A stretch of 64,000 bases of DNA from Pontibacillus halophilus JSM 076056 = DSM 19796 (GCF_000425205.1 NZ_AULI01000009.1:103593-167592); one strand, 5' to 3'. Positions 7,718 through 16,667 are shown, counted from the stretch's first letter. Notes: a model not told the origin generated them from the sequence alone. Translations and numbers: made by a program.

Positions 7718-8593
7718 CTATGAATTGAGCCTGTCCCTATAATTGAGGGTGTGAATCGTGAGCTCTGGTCTACATAGGAATCGGTAAGGGAGACGTGTCA
7801 TGCCGAGTCCCCGGCTTACATACAATTGAAATCCTGTTGTACCAATGGAATAAAGCCCTTCTGTATAGGTGTAGGCAAGTGGAGGAGTAACGAGTGGTCC
7901 GACGAAGGGAAGACGTATTTGTCCTCCGTGACTGTGACCAGCGAGCATAACATCGACTGGATAATGTTGAACGCTGTCTGCTAAATCCGGCTCGTGACAT
8001 AACAACAAGGTGAAGGGACGTTGGTCTTGATTTTGTAAAGCGAGGTCAAGGTTCGGTTCTCCAAGTAATGCATCGTCTAGTCCAACAAGCAACAACTCTT
8101 CCTCGTTTATCTTGATTAATGTGGACGAGTTCTGAAGGAGTGTGAACCCTGCGCGGTCCATAAGCGACTTAACTTCTTCTGTGCCATAGCCTCCGTGGTC
8201 ATGGTTCCCATAAATCCAAAACTTCCCATAGGGGGCTTTCATAGAGTTTAATAGACTAGCTACACGTTCATAAGTGTGGTGAAACAAATTGCTAGGGTCA
8301 TCAAATAAATCACCCGTGAACACGATCATGTCTACATTATAGTTGTTGATCCGTGACACAATTGCTTCCAGTCTTTCTTCATCAAGATGAAAGCCGATAT
8401 GTAAATCACTAAATTGTAGAATTCTGAATCCATCTAATGGTTGAGCAATACGAGGTGAAGTGATGGTCTCTGATCGTACCGTAAAAAGGCGGGGCTCGAT
8501 GTATTTGGCATAGCCTAGGCCTGCCACTGAAATGCCGAGTAAAGAGAGTACGCTATTCAGTCCTGTCTTTATAAATCTACGCCTTGTCATCAT
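7718..8593 (-). CDS. ykuE: Metallophosphoesterase YkuE
   Basis: A protein of 291 residues with a twin-arginine type N-terminus (MMTRRRFIKTGLNSVLSLLG), then a calcineurin-like phosphoesterase domain. Metal ligands are visible in order: FSDLHIG, TGDLFDD, GNHDHGG, LCHEPD and LAGHSHGGQ. B. subtilis YkuE is a Tat-exported, wall-associated metal phosphoesterase, and the order of motifs and length match. The start at 8593 (or 8590) follows GGGGGAAG. It is divergent from fadH, as ykuE sits beside ykuF in B. subtilis. The substrate is unknown. Confidence 0.87.
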   Translation of the reverse strand: MMTRRRFIKTGLNSVLSLLGISVAGLGYAKYIEPRLFTVRSETITSPRIAQPLDGFRILQFSDLHIGFHLDEERLEAIVSRINNYNVDMIVFTGDLFDDPSNLFHHTYERVASLLNSMKAPYGKFWIYGNHDHGGYGTEEVKSLMDRAGFTLLQNSSTLIKINEEELLLVGLDDALLGEPNLDLALQNQDQRPFTLLLCHEPDLADSVQHYPVDVMLAGHSHGGQIRLPFVGPLVTPPLAYTYTEGLYSIGTTGFQLYVSRGLGMTRLPYRFLCRPELTIHTLNYRDRLNS

Positions 8594-8719
8594 TCGAACT
8601 TCCCCCAATCTTGCAAGCAGTATACCATGAGGATAGTGAGAAAAATAGAAAACAGTGTCAAAGAAAAGGAATTCTTCGTCTCAATATGGAATGTTCTATT
8701 TGAAAGGAGAGGATGCAAT

Positions 8720-9487
8720 ATGAAAGGACAAGTTGTGATTGTAACAGGTGGAACGAGTGGGATGGGAAAGTTTATGGCGAAGAAATTCGTCGAAGAAGGT
8801 GCCTTCGTAGCGATTACAGGGCGAGATGAAGAACGTTTACAGCTTGCGAAAGAAGAAATTGCAAATGGAAAGAATGAAAGCGTTTTAACGGTGCGAATGG
8901 ATGTCCGTAATCCAGAGGATGTGGACAGAATGGTCGATGAAACGGTGAAAGCTTTCGGGTCTATTGATCATCTTGTCAATAACGCTGCTGGTAACTTCAT
9001 CGTACCTGCAGAAGAATTATCTGTGAACGGCTGGAATGCAGTTATCGATATTGTGTTGAATGGCACGTTCTACTGTACTCGTGCAGTAGGGAATTATTGG
9101 ATCCAGAACGGCATTAAAGGGAACGTGTTGAATATGGTAGCTACATATGCTTGGGGAGCGGGAGCGGGTGTCATTCACTCTGCATCTGCTAAAGCGGGCG
9201 TACTAGCCATGACAAGGACACTAGCTGTTGAATGGGGGAGAAAATACGGAATACGAGCAAATGCAATTGCTCCAGGTCCGATTGAACGTACAGGAGGGGC
9301 TGATAAGCTATTCCAGTCAGAGGAAGCTGCAAAGCGTACGTTACGCTCTGTCCCACTAGGACGATACGGGCAACCAGAAGAGATTGCGGAACTTGCTGCC
9401 TTTATTCTAAGTGAAAAGGCAAGCTACATGAATGGGGAGGTCATTGCACTTGACGGTGGGCAATGGCTAAATGATTTCCCGTTCTAA
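8720..9487 (+). CDS. fadH: 2,4-dienoyl-CoA reductase FadH (SDR family)
   Basis: A 255-residue short-chain dehydrogenase close to B. subtilis FadH (YkuF). The cofactor loop is TGGTSGMG, NNAAGNF follows, and the active-site region is VATYAWGAGAGVIHSASAKAG, with the Ser and Lys of the dienoyl-CoA reductase subgroup rather than the common Tyr-x-x-x-Lys. It removes double bonds during beta-oxidation of unsaturated fatty acids using NADPH. The start at 8720 follows GAAAGGAGAGG; the reading from 8627 adds 31 residues without similarity. I looked for a FadR palindrome upstream and saw none. A terminator follows. Confidence 0.87.
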   Translation: MKGQVVIVTGGTSGMGKFMAKKFVEEGAFVAITGRDEERLQLAKEEIANGKNESVLTVRMDVRNPEDVDRMVDETVKAFGSIDHLVNNAAGNFIVPAEELSVNGWNAVIDIVLNGTFYCTRAVGNYWIQNGIKGNVLNMVATYAWGAGAGVIHSASAKAGVLAMTRTLAVEWGRKYGIRANAIAPGPIERTGGADKLFQSEEAAKRTLRSVPLGRYGQPEEIAELAAFILSEKASYMNGEVIALDGGQWLNDFPF

Positions 9488-9493
9488 CGTAAT

Positions 9494-9537
9494 AGAAGAA
9501 AGCCTCGTCCTTTTCATTTAGGCGAGGCTTTCTCTAT
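9494..9537 (+). terminator. Intrinsic terminator between fadH and hemolysin III gene
   Basis: Stem AGAAAGCCTCG/CGAGGCTTTCT (9497-9507, 9523-9533) between converging genes. Confidence 0.7.
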
Positions 9538-9552
9538 ATAAGCAATGATTTC

Positions 9553-10188
9553 TTACAAAATGTATAGAAATACAGCGAAGAAATGCATGACGGTACCTGC
9601 AATAACGAACAAGTGCCACACGGCATGATGAAACTGAAAGCTTCGCCATACATAGAAGATTGTACCAATGGAATAAAGAACTCCACCTACTACCAGGTAC
9701 ACCATCCCTCCAAATGGGAACGTCTCCGTTAACGGCCCCCAAGCAATGACTATAATCCATCCCATTAACAAATAGAAAACGGTGGATAAGACAACAAATC
9801 GTTTCACAAAGAAGACCTTGAACACTACACCAACGAGCGCAATCCCCCACACGATTCCGAACAATGTCCATCCTAATGTACCTCGTAAGACCACTAAGAG
9901 AAGTGGTGTATACGTACCAGCGATGAATAAGTAAATGGACGCATGATCAAATATTTCGAATAAGTCTTTCCATTTACCTGGACGAAATGCATGGACAAGA
10001 GTAGAAGAAACATAGAGCGTCAGCATGCTTGCTCCATAGATGGAGACTGCTACTATCTGCCAAGCGTTCCCGTTTAAGGATGCATAAACGACAAGAAGAA
10101 CAAGGGCTGCGACGCTTAATACCGCTCCAATACCATGAGTAATCGCATTTGCAACTTCTTCTCTTTTAGAAAATGTATGTGTTTCCAA
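9553..10188 (-). CDS. Hemolysin III (PAQR-type) membrane protein
   Basis: About 211 residues with seven hydrophobic segments. It carries the Hly-III/PAQR conserved polar residues: SSTLVHAF and FEIFDHASIYLFIAGTYTP near the front, and HHAVWHLFVIAGTVMHFFAV at the end. The conserved Ser, His and Asp are those of the predicted metal-dependent hydrolase core of the family. Similar to B. subtilis YplQ. Its physiological role in bacteria is unclear and the hemolysin name is historical. The start is TTG at 10188, with AGAGG seven bases upstream; the reading from 10209 overlaps its own ribosome site. Confidence 0.83.
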   Translation of the reverse strand: METHTFSKREEVANAITHGIGAVLSVAALVLLVVYASLNGNAWQIVAVSIYGASMLTLYVSSTLVHAFRPGKWKDLFEIFDHASIYLFIAGTYTPLLLVVLRGTLGWTLFGIVWGIALVGVVFKVFFVKRFVVLSTVFYLLMGWIIVIAWGPLTETFPFGGMVYLVVGGVLYSIGTIFYVWRSFQFHHAVWHLFVIAGTVMHFFAVFLYIL

Positions 10189-10344
10189 CGAAAAACCTCT
10201 TCTCCTCAATTTGTTTCATTATACATCGAAACGACAAGTTACACAAAAGTCATGAAGATTTTTTACAGCATTTCTCTCTCATTTTTAGAATGAAAGTAGT
10301 GGACGCTAGGACATGATAAGAGCAATTGAAAGGAGAGAATCGAA

Positions 10345-10797
10345 ATGTTGACTAGTGTGAAATGTTTTCTTGTAACTGTAATGACCCTTGGAAGTTTGGT
10401 ATGGGTGGGTGGAAATGCCTCGGTAGAAGCAGCTCCGGCAGCTGATTCTACTGATGCCCCGCCTTTTGTTGAGAACAGCCATCTGCTTCATCGTGATATG
10501 AAATCAGGTCTACGCAATCTTCTAGAAATCTCGGAAGAAGAGATGAAGCAATACAAAGACCAAGATTTAACCTTTAAGCAAATGATTGAAAAGGCTGGAA
10601 AAGACCCAGTTGAGGTGAAGAAACAGCTTAAAGCCCAGCTAGAGAAGAACTTCGATCAGTTGATTAAAGATGGTTGGATAACTGAAAAGACAAAAGACTA
10701 TTCGTTACAGCAATTTGATCAAGAATTTGATGAAATGCTCGAGAAAAAGCCAAGCGACTATCATGATAAGAAACCTGAAGTGAAAAGAGGATTCTAA
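10345..10797 (+). CDS. Secreted hypothetical protein
   Basis: A 150-residue protein with a typical signal peptide (residues 1 to about 30, likely cleaved near VEA-AP). A highly charged helical domain follows with LLEISEEEMKQYKDQDLTFKQM and EVKKQLKAQLEKNFDQLIKDGW. This resembles short helical modules found in other secreted Bacillaceae proteins, but I cannot name the family. Ribosome site GAAAGGAG. It is flanked by its own terminator, so monocistronic. It probably acts outside the membrane; function unknown. Confidence 0.65.
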   Translation: MLTSVKCFLVTVMTLGSLVWVGGNASVEAAPAADSTDAPPFVENSHLLHRDMKSGLRNLLEISEEEMKQYKDQDLTFKQMIEKAGKDPVEVKKQLKAQLEKNFDQLIKDGWITEKTKDYSLQQFDQEFDEMLEKKPSDYHDKKPEVKRGF

Positions 10798-10802
10798 TGG
10801 AT

Positions 10803-10832
10803 AAAGCCTGCTAGGGTAGCAGGCTTTTTTTT
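10803..10832 (+). terminator. Intrinsic terminator
   Basis: Stem AAAGCCTGCTA/TAGCAGGCTTT around a GGG loop, followed by a long T run. Confidence 0.85.
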
Positions 10833-10899
10833 GATTGTGGGTGCATAATCTTTCATTCTGAAGTATCATAAATAAAAAACGATACAAGGGAGGAGAAGA

Positions 10900-12114
10900 A
10901 TGGATCCACTAGACGTGATTGATCGTTTACAAAAGGTAAAGCCACTATTTCAGCCTGTGTTCTCTGCAGTTAAACACGACATTATGGGATATGTGGTGAA
11001 GGGAAGTTTCCCAATAGATGACGGCCAGGTCCTATTGGATGGGTTCTTCCAAGATGATGAAGTACCAGATGAATTTAAATTAGAGGTCAATCAGCACCTC
11101 ATGAAAAGAGCAATGGACACGTTCATTCAAGAGAAAGAGAGCGGCTGTCTATTTATACATCGCCGCGCAAACGAGTTACTTCTTGAAGACAGTGAAGCCT
11201 TTATTGCTATGATACATACGTTTCAAGAGTTAGGCTTCAACATGAATCAACTTGTGATTGAGATACTGGATGTGGAAGTGGATGTAGATGTGGAGAGGTT
11301 GCATCATCTTCTTCATTACTACAAGACTTTCGGGATACAAGTGGCAGTCCGCCATGAAGGGGACACAACTCCAAATTTAGATTCCTTAAGACTACTTGAG
11401 CCTCATATCGTGAAAGTAGATGCGTCCATATTCAAAGACCAAGCGAATCCTCTCCAACAGGATGTCATCCAATCCATTTCTTTATTGTCAAGACGGATTG
11501 GAGCTGCGCTATTGTTTGAGAATATCGAGGACTCTATTCAATTGTATTACGCTTGGAAGCATGGTGGCCGGTTCTATCAGGGTTCTTATTTAGTGCGTCC
11601 GAGTGAGCGGTTTCTTGAACGTGATGTGTGCGTTGATTTATTACGTAACGATGTGCACCGATTTATTAAGCGTGAGAAGATGCTGATTGAGACTAGGCTA
11701 AACTATGTTCTCAACTGGGACCAACGGATGAGAGGAATGCTTGACTCATGGGAAAGCCCTAAGCAGGTTAATGCATTCATTCCTCGAATTATGAATCTAT
11801 TCGACCAAGAGAGCTTTCGAATCTACGTTTGTGACAGCGATGGTCAACAAATTTCCTCAAACTTTACGAAACGAAACGGAGAATGGGTAGAGGAGCCAGA
11901 AGTGTATGGTACAAACTGGGCATTCCGCCCTTACTTCCTAGAGAATATGGTTCAAATGAAAATGTGGAACAAAGGAAGGCTATCTGATGTCTATTCAGAT
12001 ATTGAGACAAGGGAGCTTGTTCGTACATTCAGTTTCCCTCTAAGTGATAGTCACTCCATTTTTATTGATATTCGATACGATTACATGTTCGAACATGAAG
12101 CTCTATTGCACTAA
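10900..12114 (+). CDS. ykuI: YkuI-type EAL domain protein, degenerate
   Basis: A 404-residue protein matching B. subtilis YkuI along its length: an EAL-fold domain (about 1-250) joined to a C-terminal PAS-like YkuI_C sensor domain (about 270-400, ending YDYMFEHEALLH). B. subtilis YkuI binds c-di-GMP. Here several catalytic positions differ. The EVL/EAL signature reads GYVVKGS, so the metal-binding Glu is replaced by Val; the position of the DDFG-like motif reads RHEG; the ITE position reads ILD. The enzyme is therefore probably inactive and may act as a receptor. GGGAGGAG precedes the ATG. A terminator follows. Confidence 0.82.
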   Translation: MDPLDVIDRLQKVKPLFQPVFSAVKHDIMGYVVKGSFPIDDGQVLLDGFFQDDEVPDEFKLEVNQHLMKRAMDTFIQEKESGCLFIHRRANELLLEDSEAFIAMIHTFQELGFNMNQLVIEILDVEVDVDVERLHHLLHYYKTFGIQVAVRHEGDTTPNLDSLRLLEPHIVKVDASIFKDQANPLQQDVIQSISLLSRRIGAALLFENIEDSIQLYYAWKHGGRFYQGSYLVRPSERFLERDVCVDLLRNDVHRFIKREKMLIETRLNYVLNWDQRMRGMLDSWESPKQVNAFIPRIMNLFDQESFRIYVCDSDGQQISSNFTKRNGEWVEEPEVYGTNWAFRPYFLENMVQMKMWNKGRLSDVYSDIETRELVRTFSFPLSDSHSIFIDIRYDYMFEHEALLH

Positions 12115-12142
12115 CATCCCGTTGATTGCGGGATGTTTTTTT
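12113..12142 (+). terminator. Intrinsic terminator after ykuI
   Basis: Stem AACATCCCG/CGGGATGTT (12113-12121, 12129-12137), then a T run; it starts at the ykuI stop codon. Confidence 0.8.
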
Positions 12143-12222
12143 ATTTTCTTCTGGTACAGACAAGCCTGTTTAACATAAAGTATAGGGAATGCACGAATTA
12201 TGTGGAAGGGGAGTGGTGGGGG

Positions 12223-12345
12223 ATGAACTTATATTACCGATGTGACCATTGCTGTACACTAACCAAGCACGACGGTGTCTGTCATAAATGTGGGTGCCTA
12301 AGACTTGTGCCCATTTGGATTGTAATCCACAACGGTGGACAGTGA
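12223..12345 (+). CDS. Small Cys-rich zinc-ribbon-like peptide
   Basis: A 40-residue peptide, MNLYYRCDHCCTLTKHDG then VCHKCGCLRLVPIWIV, with two CxxC pairs (CDHC and CHKC) plus extra Cys, the layout of a small zinc ribbon. AAGGGGAG followed by a G-rich stretch lies upstream of the ATG at 12223, a plausible ribosome site. Small Cys-rich proteins of this kind are common in bacilli but I do not recognise this one. It lies between ykuI and darB. A longer reading from 12133 runs through the ykuI terminator and is rejected. Confidence 0.5.
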   Translation: MNLYYRCDHCCTLTKHDGVCHKCGCLRLVPIWIVIHNGGQ

Positions 12346-12392
12346 AACCGCTTCAAAATATGCTGAATACAGGTTTGTAATTCGTTGAAATA

Positions 12393-12401
12393 TGGTATAG
12401 T
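12393..12401 (+). promoter_or_regulatory. Candidate extended -10 promoter of darB
   Basis: TGG-TATAGT (TGn extended -10) about 65 nt before the darB start; the -35 region is weak. Confidence 0.4.
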
Positions 12402-12467
12402 GGTGAGTGGGAATGTAAACATGAAGACTCCTCCCTTTGTTGTTTGAAACGAAAAGGAGTGAGAACG

Positions 12468-12917
12468 ATGATCAGTATTCAAAGTGAAGAGTTAATGAAC
12501 ATTACAGTAGAAGATTTGATGATTCCATCTGAGAAGGTAGCTCACGTTCAGGGTGGGAATCCAATTGAACATGCTTTACTCGTACTAGTGAAATCCGGCT
12601 ATTCAGCGGTTCCGGTACTAGACCCTACTTATAAATTAAAAGGTGTAATCAGTAAGACTATCATCATTGACAACATGCTTGGAATTGAACGCTTCGAATT
12701 AGAGAAGCTGTCTGAGATCCGAGTGGAGGAAGTTATGAATGAAGACATTCCGTGCCTGAACAAAACGGATTCTTTCTCAAAAGGGTTAGATGCCGTCGTC
12801 GACCATCCTTTTGTCTGTGTTTCAGACGAAGATGGGTATTTTGATGGGATTCTAACAAGGCGAGCAATCCTAAAGCATCTAAAGAGACACCTATACACGT
12901 ACAATTATAAGAAATAG
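12468..12917 (+). CDS. darB: Cyclic-di-AMP-binding CBS protein DarB
   Basis: A 149-residue protein made of two CBS domains (about 10-65 and 80-145), matching B. subtilis YkuL/DarB: MISIQSEELMNI, then KVAHVQGGNPIEHALLVLVKSGYSAVPVLDP and FDGILTRRAILKHLKRH. DarB binds c-di-AMP and, when free of it, stimulates Rel and pyruvate carboxylase in B. subtilis. KtrC, another c-di-AMP target in bacilli, is also in this window. The start at 12468 follows AAAAGGAGTGAG; the reading from 12444 begins upstream of the ribosome site. A weak terminator follows. Confidence 0.88.
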   Translation: MISIQSEELMNITVEDLMIPSEKVAHVQGGNPIEHALLVLVKSGYSAVPVLDPTYKLKGVISKTIIIDNMLGIERFELEKLSEIRVEEVMNEDIPCLNKTDSFSKGLDAVVDHPFVCVSDEDGYFDGILTRRAILKHLKRHLYTYNYKK

Positions 12918-12921
12918 GATG

Positions 12922-12950
12922 AAGGGGTGGGAGATGTTCCACCTTTTCTT
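12922..12950 (+). terminator. Probable terminator after darB
   Basis: Stem AAGGGGTGG/CCACCTTTT with two G-T pairs and an 8-nt loop, then TCTTT. Confidence 0.55.
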
Positions 12951-12966
12951 TATTAATGAATCTTGC

Positions 12967-12995
12967 TTGTAACTGTGCGAAACGTTTGATACAGT
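12967..12995 (+). promoter_or_regulatory. Candidate sigma-A promoter of dapH
   Basis: TTGTAA (12967-12972), 17-bp spacer, TACAGT (12990-12995); the start codon lies 47 nt downstream. Confidence 0.4.
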
Positions 12996-13041
12996 TATAT
13001 GCATAAGTTGTACATAGGTACTTAAGGAGGACATAATAGAC

Positions 13042-13758
13042 ATGGAAATGATGGATGCAAACGAGATTATTTCTTTTATCTCAAATAGTAAAAAGACAAC
13101 ACCTGTTAAAGTGTATGTAAAAGGTACAGACCTTAAAGCAATCGACTTCGGTGACGAGGTGAAAGCTTTTGTAGATAACGAATCTGGTGTATTATTTGGT
13201 GAATGGAAGACGGTACAGCCTCTTCTAGAGAACAACGCAATTGATGACTATGTAGTAGAGAATGACCGTCGTCACTCTGCAATCCCAACACTAGACTTGA
13301 AAAACGTAAACGCTCGTATTGAGCCAGGTGCGATTATTCGTGACCAAGTTGAAATTGGTGATGGTGCCGTTATTATGCTTGGTGCTGCGATTAACATTGG
13401 TTCTGTTGTAGGCGAAGGTACAATGATCGACATGAACGCTGTACTTGGAGGACGTGCGACAGTCGGTAAGAACTGTCACATTGGTGCAGGCGCAGTGTTG
13501 GCTGGTGTTATCGAGCCGCCAAGTGCGAAACCAGTTGTCATTGAAGATGGCGTTGTCGTTGGCGCTAACGCTGTTATTCTTGAAGGAGTGACGGTAGGTG
13601 AAGGTGCAGTTGTTGCTGCAGGAGCCATCGTTACTCAGGATGTTCCAGCGAATACAGTAGTAGCAGGAACACCTGCAAAAGTCATTAAAGAGATTGATGA
13701 CAGCACGCGCGGCAAGACAGAAATTAAACAAGAACTACGTAAGCTAGATAACGAATAA
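13042..13758 (+). CDS. dapH: Tetrahydrodipicolinate N-acetyltransferase DapH
   Basis: A 238-residue protein very close to B. subtilis DapH (YkuQ). After an N-terminal domain come the hexapeptide repeats of a left-handed beta helix ([60 protein letters not shown]). It acetylates tetrahydrodipicolinate with acetyl-CoA, the first step of the acetylase branch to meso-diaminopimelate and lysine. AAGGAGG precedes the ATG. dapL follows after a terminator-like hairpin; patA, in this window, encodes the middle step. Confidence 0.94.
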   Translation: MEMMDANEIISFISNSKKTTPVKVYVKGTDLKAIDFGDEVKAFVDNESGVLFGEWKTVQPLLENNAIDDYVVENDRRHSAIPTLDLKNVNARIEPGAIIRDQVEIGDGAVIMLGAAINIGSVVGEGTMIDMNAVLGGRATVGKNCHIGAGAVLAGVIEPPSAKPVVIEDGVVVGANAVILEGVTVGEGAVVAAGAIVTQDVPANTVVAGTPAKVIKEIDDSTRGKTEIKQELRKLDNE

Positions 13759-13768
13759 TATGAATTGC

Positions 13769-13800
13769 AAAAGCAGGAGCTAACCACTCCTGCTTTTTTT
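13769..13800 (+). terminator. Terminator-like hairpin between dapH and dapL
   Basis: Perfect 11-bp stem AAAAGCAGGAG/CTCCTGCTTTT (13769-13779, 13787-13797) followed by T. Only 16 nt separate the T tract from the dapL start codon, leaving no room for a separate promoter. Confidence 0.8.
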
Positions 13801-13816
13801 AGAAGGGGAAGAGAAG

Positions 13817-14938
13817 ATGGAACAAGAACGTTTAGTTCAGATAAGAAGAGACTTACATAAGATTCCTGAGCTTGGCTTCCAGGAAAAGAAGACTCAAGCG
13901 TTTCTGTTACAGTTTATTCAAGAATTGCCACAGCATTCCTTGCACGTGAAGACATGGGAAACGGGCGTTCTCGTATTCATTGATGGGACTAACCCGACAC
14001 AAACGATTGGATACCGCGCTGACATCGACGGATTGCCAATCACAGAAGAAACCGGTTATGACTTTGCTTCTGTCCATGAAGGGAGAATGCATGCGTGTGG
14101 GCACGACTTCCACATGACGATAGCGCTTGGAGCCTTGCAGCGACTCGCGGAAGACCCCCCTGTTCAGAATGTGCTCTTTGTATTCCAACCAGCCGAAGAA
14201 GGGCCAGGCGGTGCGCTGCCGATGCTTCAAAGTGAGGAATTTATTGCGTGGAAGCCTGACACAATATTTGCCTTGCATGTAGCGCCTGAACAACCTGTAG
14301 GAGCGGTTGCGGCTCGTGAGGGATTGTTGTTCGCGAATACTAGTGAATTGTTTATTGACTTTAAAGGTAAGGGAGGACATGCTGCCTATCCTCATCTCAC
14401 TCACGATATGGTTGTAGCGGCAAGTCACTTTATTGTACAAGCACAATCCATAGTATCTAGAAATGTCCCACCGCTCGAACCTGCAGTGTTAACTGTCGGG
14501 AAAATATCTGGTGGCTTTGTTCAGAACGTCATTGCTGAACATGCTCGCATTGAAGGCACGCTTCGGTCATTCACAGGAGACACGATGGAGCTTATGAAGA
14601 ATCGAATTGAAAAGCTTGCGAGTGGGATGCAGGAAAGTCATGAATGTGAAATCTCCATTGATTACGGATCGAACTATTATGGAGTTTATAACACACCTGC
14701 ATTTATCCCACCTTTCGAACAAATTGTGAAGGATACGGGGTATTCCTATGTGAACTGCGACCCTGCCATGACTGGAGAGGACTTTGGATATATGTTGAAA
14801 GACATCCCTGGATTCATGTTCTGGTTAGGCGTTGATTCTCCGTCTGGGTTGCATACAAGTCGGCTACAACCAAAGGAAGAAGCATTGGTTGTCGGAGTGG
14901 ACGTTGTGGAAGCAACCATCCGAAACCTCCTTGACTGA
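13817..14938 (+). CDS. dapL: N-acetyldiaminopimelate deacetylase DapL
   Basis: A 373-residue M20-family amidohydrolase close to B. subtilis DapL (YkuR). Metal-site motifs: [35 protein letters not shown] and the late LHTSRLQP. It removes the acetyl group from N-acetyl-LL-diaminopimelate. AGAAGGGGAAG is the ribosome site and lies directly after the T tract of the upstream hairpin. Expression must therefore depend on read-through from dapH, or on a promoter inside dapH. Neighbours ykuS and ykuT keep B. subtilis order. Confidence 0.93.
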   Translation: MEQERLVQIRRDLHKIPELGFQEKKTQAFLLQFIQELPQHSLHVKTWETGVLVFIDGTNPTQTIGYRADIDGLPITEETGYDFASVHEGRMHACGHDFHMTIALGALQRLAEDPPVQNVLFVFQPAEEGPGGALPMLQSEEFIAWKPDTIFALHVAPEQPVGAVAAREGLLFANTSELFIDFKGKGGHAAYPHLTHDMVVAASHFIVQAQSIVSRNVPPLEPAVLTVGKISGGFVQNVIAEHARIEGTLRSFTGDTMELMKNRIEKLASGMQESHECEISIDYGSNYYGVYNTPAFIPPFEQIVKDTGYSYVNCDPAMTGEDFGYMLKDIPGFMFWLGVDSPSGLHTSRLQPKEEALVVGVDVVEATIRNLLD

Positions 14939-15012
14939 ATAGCATGCCTGCCTTCCGTTCACACTACCCATGAAGGATAAATTCCTATACATGAATGAGG
15001 AGGAGATTCTAC

Positions 15013-15258
15013 GTGGCAAGAATCGGTGTGGAAGGTACCCTATCTGATGTAAGTCAAGCTTTACAATCTAAAGGGCATGATGTAGTAGAACTCAAATCAG
15101 AGAACGATGCACAGTCTTGTGATTGCTGTGTCATTTCTGGACAGGACCAGAACGTGATGGGCATTTCAAATGCAGTGACAAATGGTGCTGTCATTAATGC
15201 ACATGGAATGACGGCTGACGAAGTGTGTCAAGCTGTGGATCAACAGGGAAGTCGCTAA
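15013..15258 (+). CDS. ykuS: UPF0180 family protein YkuS
   Basis: An 81-residue protein, [21 protein letters not shown] then [16 protein letters not shown], matching B. subtilis YkuS (UPF0180). It has a characteristic CDCC cluster; function unknown. The GTG at 15013 is chosen because GAGGAGGAG lies just upstream and because family members begin MARIGVE. The ATG at 14995 would put the ribosome site inside the gene. It follows dapL at a 75-nt gap and could be cotranscribed with it. Confidence 0.83.
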   Translation: MARIGVEGTLSDVSQALQSKGHDVVELKSENDAQSCDCCVISGQDQNVMGISNAVTNGAVINAHGMTADEVCQAVDQQGSR

Positions 15259-15346
15259 ATTCCTATGTTTCACGGCAACGATTGAACGAAGAGGAACAGC
15301 AGCTTGCTGTTCCTTTCTTACATAATGAAGAATGGGAGAGGGTATG

Positions 15347-16633
15347 ATGGTTTGGTTGAAGTTGCTTTCTGTCGTATTATTAATCGTTCTGACCGCCTTT
15401 TTTGTGGCGAGTGAATTCGCTATTGTCAAAGTAAGAAAGAGTCGCATTGAAGCCTTGGCAGAACAAGGAGATAAGAAGGCGAAGTTGGCCTTACATATCA
15501 TCAATCGCCTTGATGCCTATCTATCGGCTTGTCAACTTGGGATTACCATTACCTCACTAGGACTTGGTTGGCTTGGGGAACCGGCAGTAGATACGCTACT
15601 ATCTCCACTATTTGAGCAGCTACCGTTCCCTTCAGGTGTTACACACACCATCTCATTTGCCGTAGCCTTTGCAATTATTACATTCCTTCACGTAGTCTTA
15701 GGGGAATTGGCACCTAAAACGGTTGCCATTCAGAAAGCGGAAGCAATTACGCTTGCTTTAGCTCGACCATTAGATTTCTTCTATAAAATGATGCTTCCAT
15801 TTATCTTTGTACTAAATGGGTCTGCAAACTTATTTGTCCGTCTCTTCGGCTTTCGTACGGCAAATGAGGGAGAAGAAGCTCATACAGAAGAGGAATTGCG
15901 CTATATCCTCACTCAATCGTACGAAAAAGGGGAAATTAATCAATCTGAGTACACCTATGTCGATCGCATCTTTGAGTTTGATAACCGTACCGCTAAGGAA
16001 ATCATGATTCCGAGAACGGAGATGGTTGTACTTAATTTACATGAACCAATGAAAGACATTCTGAAACGAATTCGTAAGGAGCGGTTCTCTCGGTACCCGG
16101 TCATTGATCAAGATAAGGACAAAGTGGTTGGGATTGTACACATGAAGGAATTATTTGCAGACGAATGTGATGAACACCATACGCTGTCAGATTATATACG
16201 CCCAGCTCACAAAGTGTTTGAAAATATTGCGATTCAAGACCTACTCGTGAAACTTCAGACGGACCAGACCCATTTGGCCATATTGGTTGATGAATACGGG
16301 GGGACAGCTGGACTTGTGACGGTTGAAGACATACTCGAAGAGATTGTAGGAGAGATTCGGGATGAGTTCGACCATGAAGAAGTACTACCGTTCGAAATAA
16401 GAGAAGATGGCAGTTACGTGATGGATGGGAAAATTGCGATTCAAGACGTAAATGATTATTTGACCACACAGCTCTCCCATGAAGAAGTTGATACCATTTC
16501 AGGTTGGTTGTTAACGAAAGACATTGACGCTAGAAAGGGAACGTCTGTAACAGAACAAGGATTCACGTTTACGATAATAGAAATGGAAGACACACACATT
16601 CGCAAGGTTGAAGTAAAGCGGGATGAGACATAA
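15347..16633 (+). CDS. CNNM/CorC-type CBS-domain membrane protein
   Basis: About 428 residues: a DUF21/CNNM membrane domain with four hydrophobic segments (about 1-190), two CBS domains (about 205-335, including MIPRTEMVVL and LAILVDEYGGTAGLVTVEDILEEIVGEI), and a C-terminal CorC_HlyC domain. Family members such as B. subtilis MpfA (YhdP) export or regulate Mg2+. The name hemolysin is historical. Start codons at 15332, 15344 and 15347 are possible; GGGAGAGG best fits 15347. This gene is not between ykuS and ykuT in B. subtilis, so it is an insertion in the conserved order. A strong terminator follows. Confidence 0.83.
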   Translation: MVWLKLLSVVLLIVLTAFFVASEFAIVKVRKSRIEALAEQGDKKAKLALHIINRLDAYLSACQLGITITSLGLGWLGEPAVDTLLSPLFEQLPFPSGVTHTISFAVAFAIITFLHVVLGELAPKTVAIQKAEAITLALARPLDFFYKMMLPFIFVLNGSANLFVRLFGFRTANEGEEAHTEEELRYILTQSYEKGEINQSEYTYVDRIFEFDNRTAKEIMIPRTEMVVLNLHEPMKDILKRIRKERFSRYPVIDQDKDKVVGIVHMKELFADECDEHHTLSDYIRPAHKVFENIAIQDLLVKLQTDQTHLAILVDEYGGTAGLVTVEDILEEIVGEIRDEFDHEEVLPFEIREDGSYVMDGKIAIQDVNDYLTTQLSHEEVDTISGWLLTKDIDARKGTSVTEQGFTFTIIEMEDTHIRKVEVKRDET

Positions 16634-16667
16634 AAAAGGTCTTGAGGAATTTCCTCAAGACCTTTTT
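16633..16667 (+). terminator. Intrinsic terminator
   Basis: A 16-bp stem, AAAAGGTCTTGAGGAA and its complement (16634-16649, 16651-16666), followed by T and starting at the stop codon of the CNNM gene. Confidence 0.85.

Noticed and set aside
8600..8719. FadR operator upstream of fadH
   Set aside because: No TGAATGA-type palindrome present in the divergent region.
13291..13731. Minus-strand ORF opposite dapH (146 residues)
   Set aside because: Antisense shadow of the hexapeptide-repeat coding sequence, rich in Asn, Cys and Thr; no start signals.
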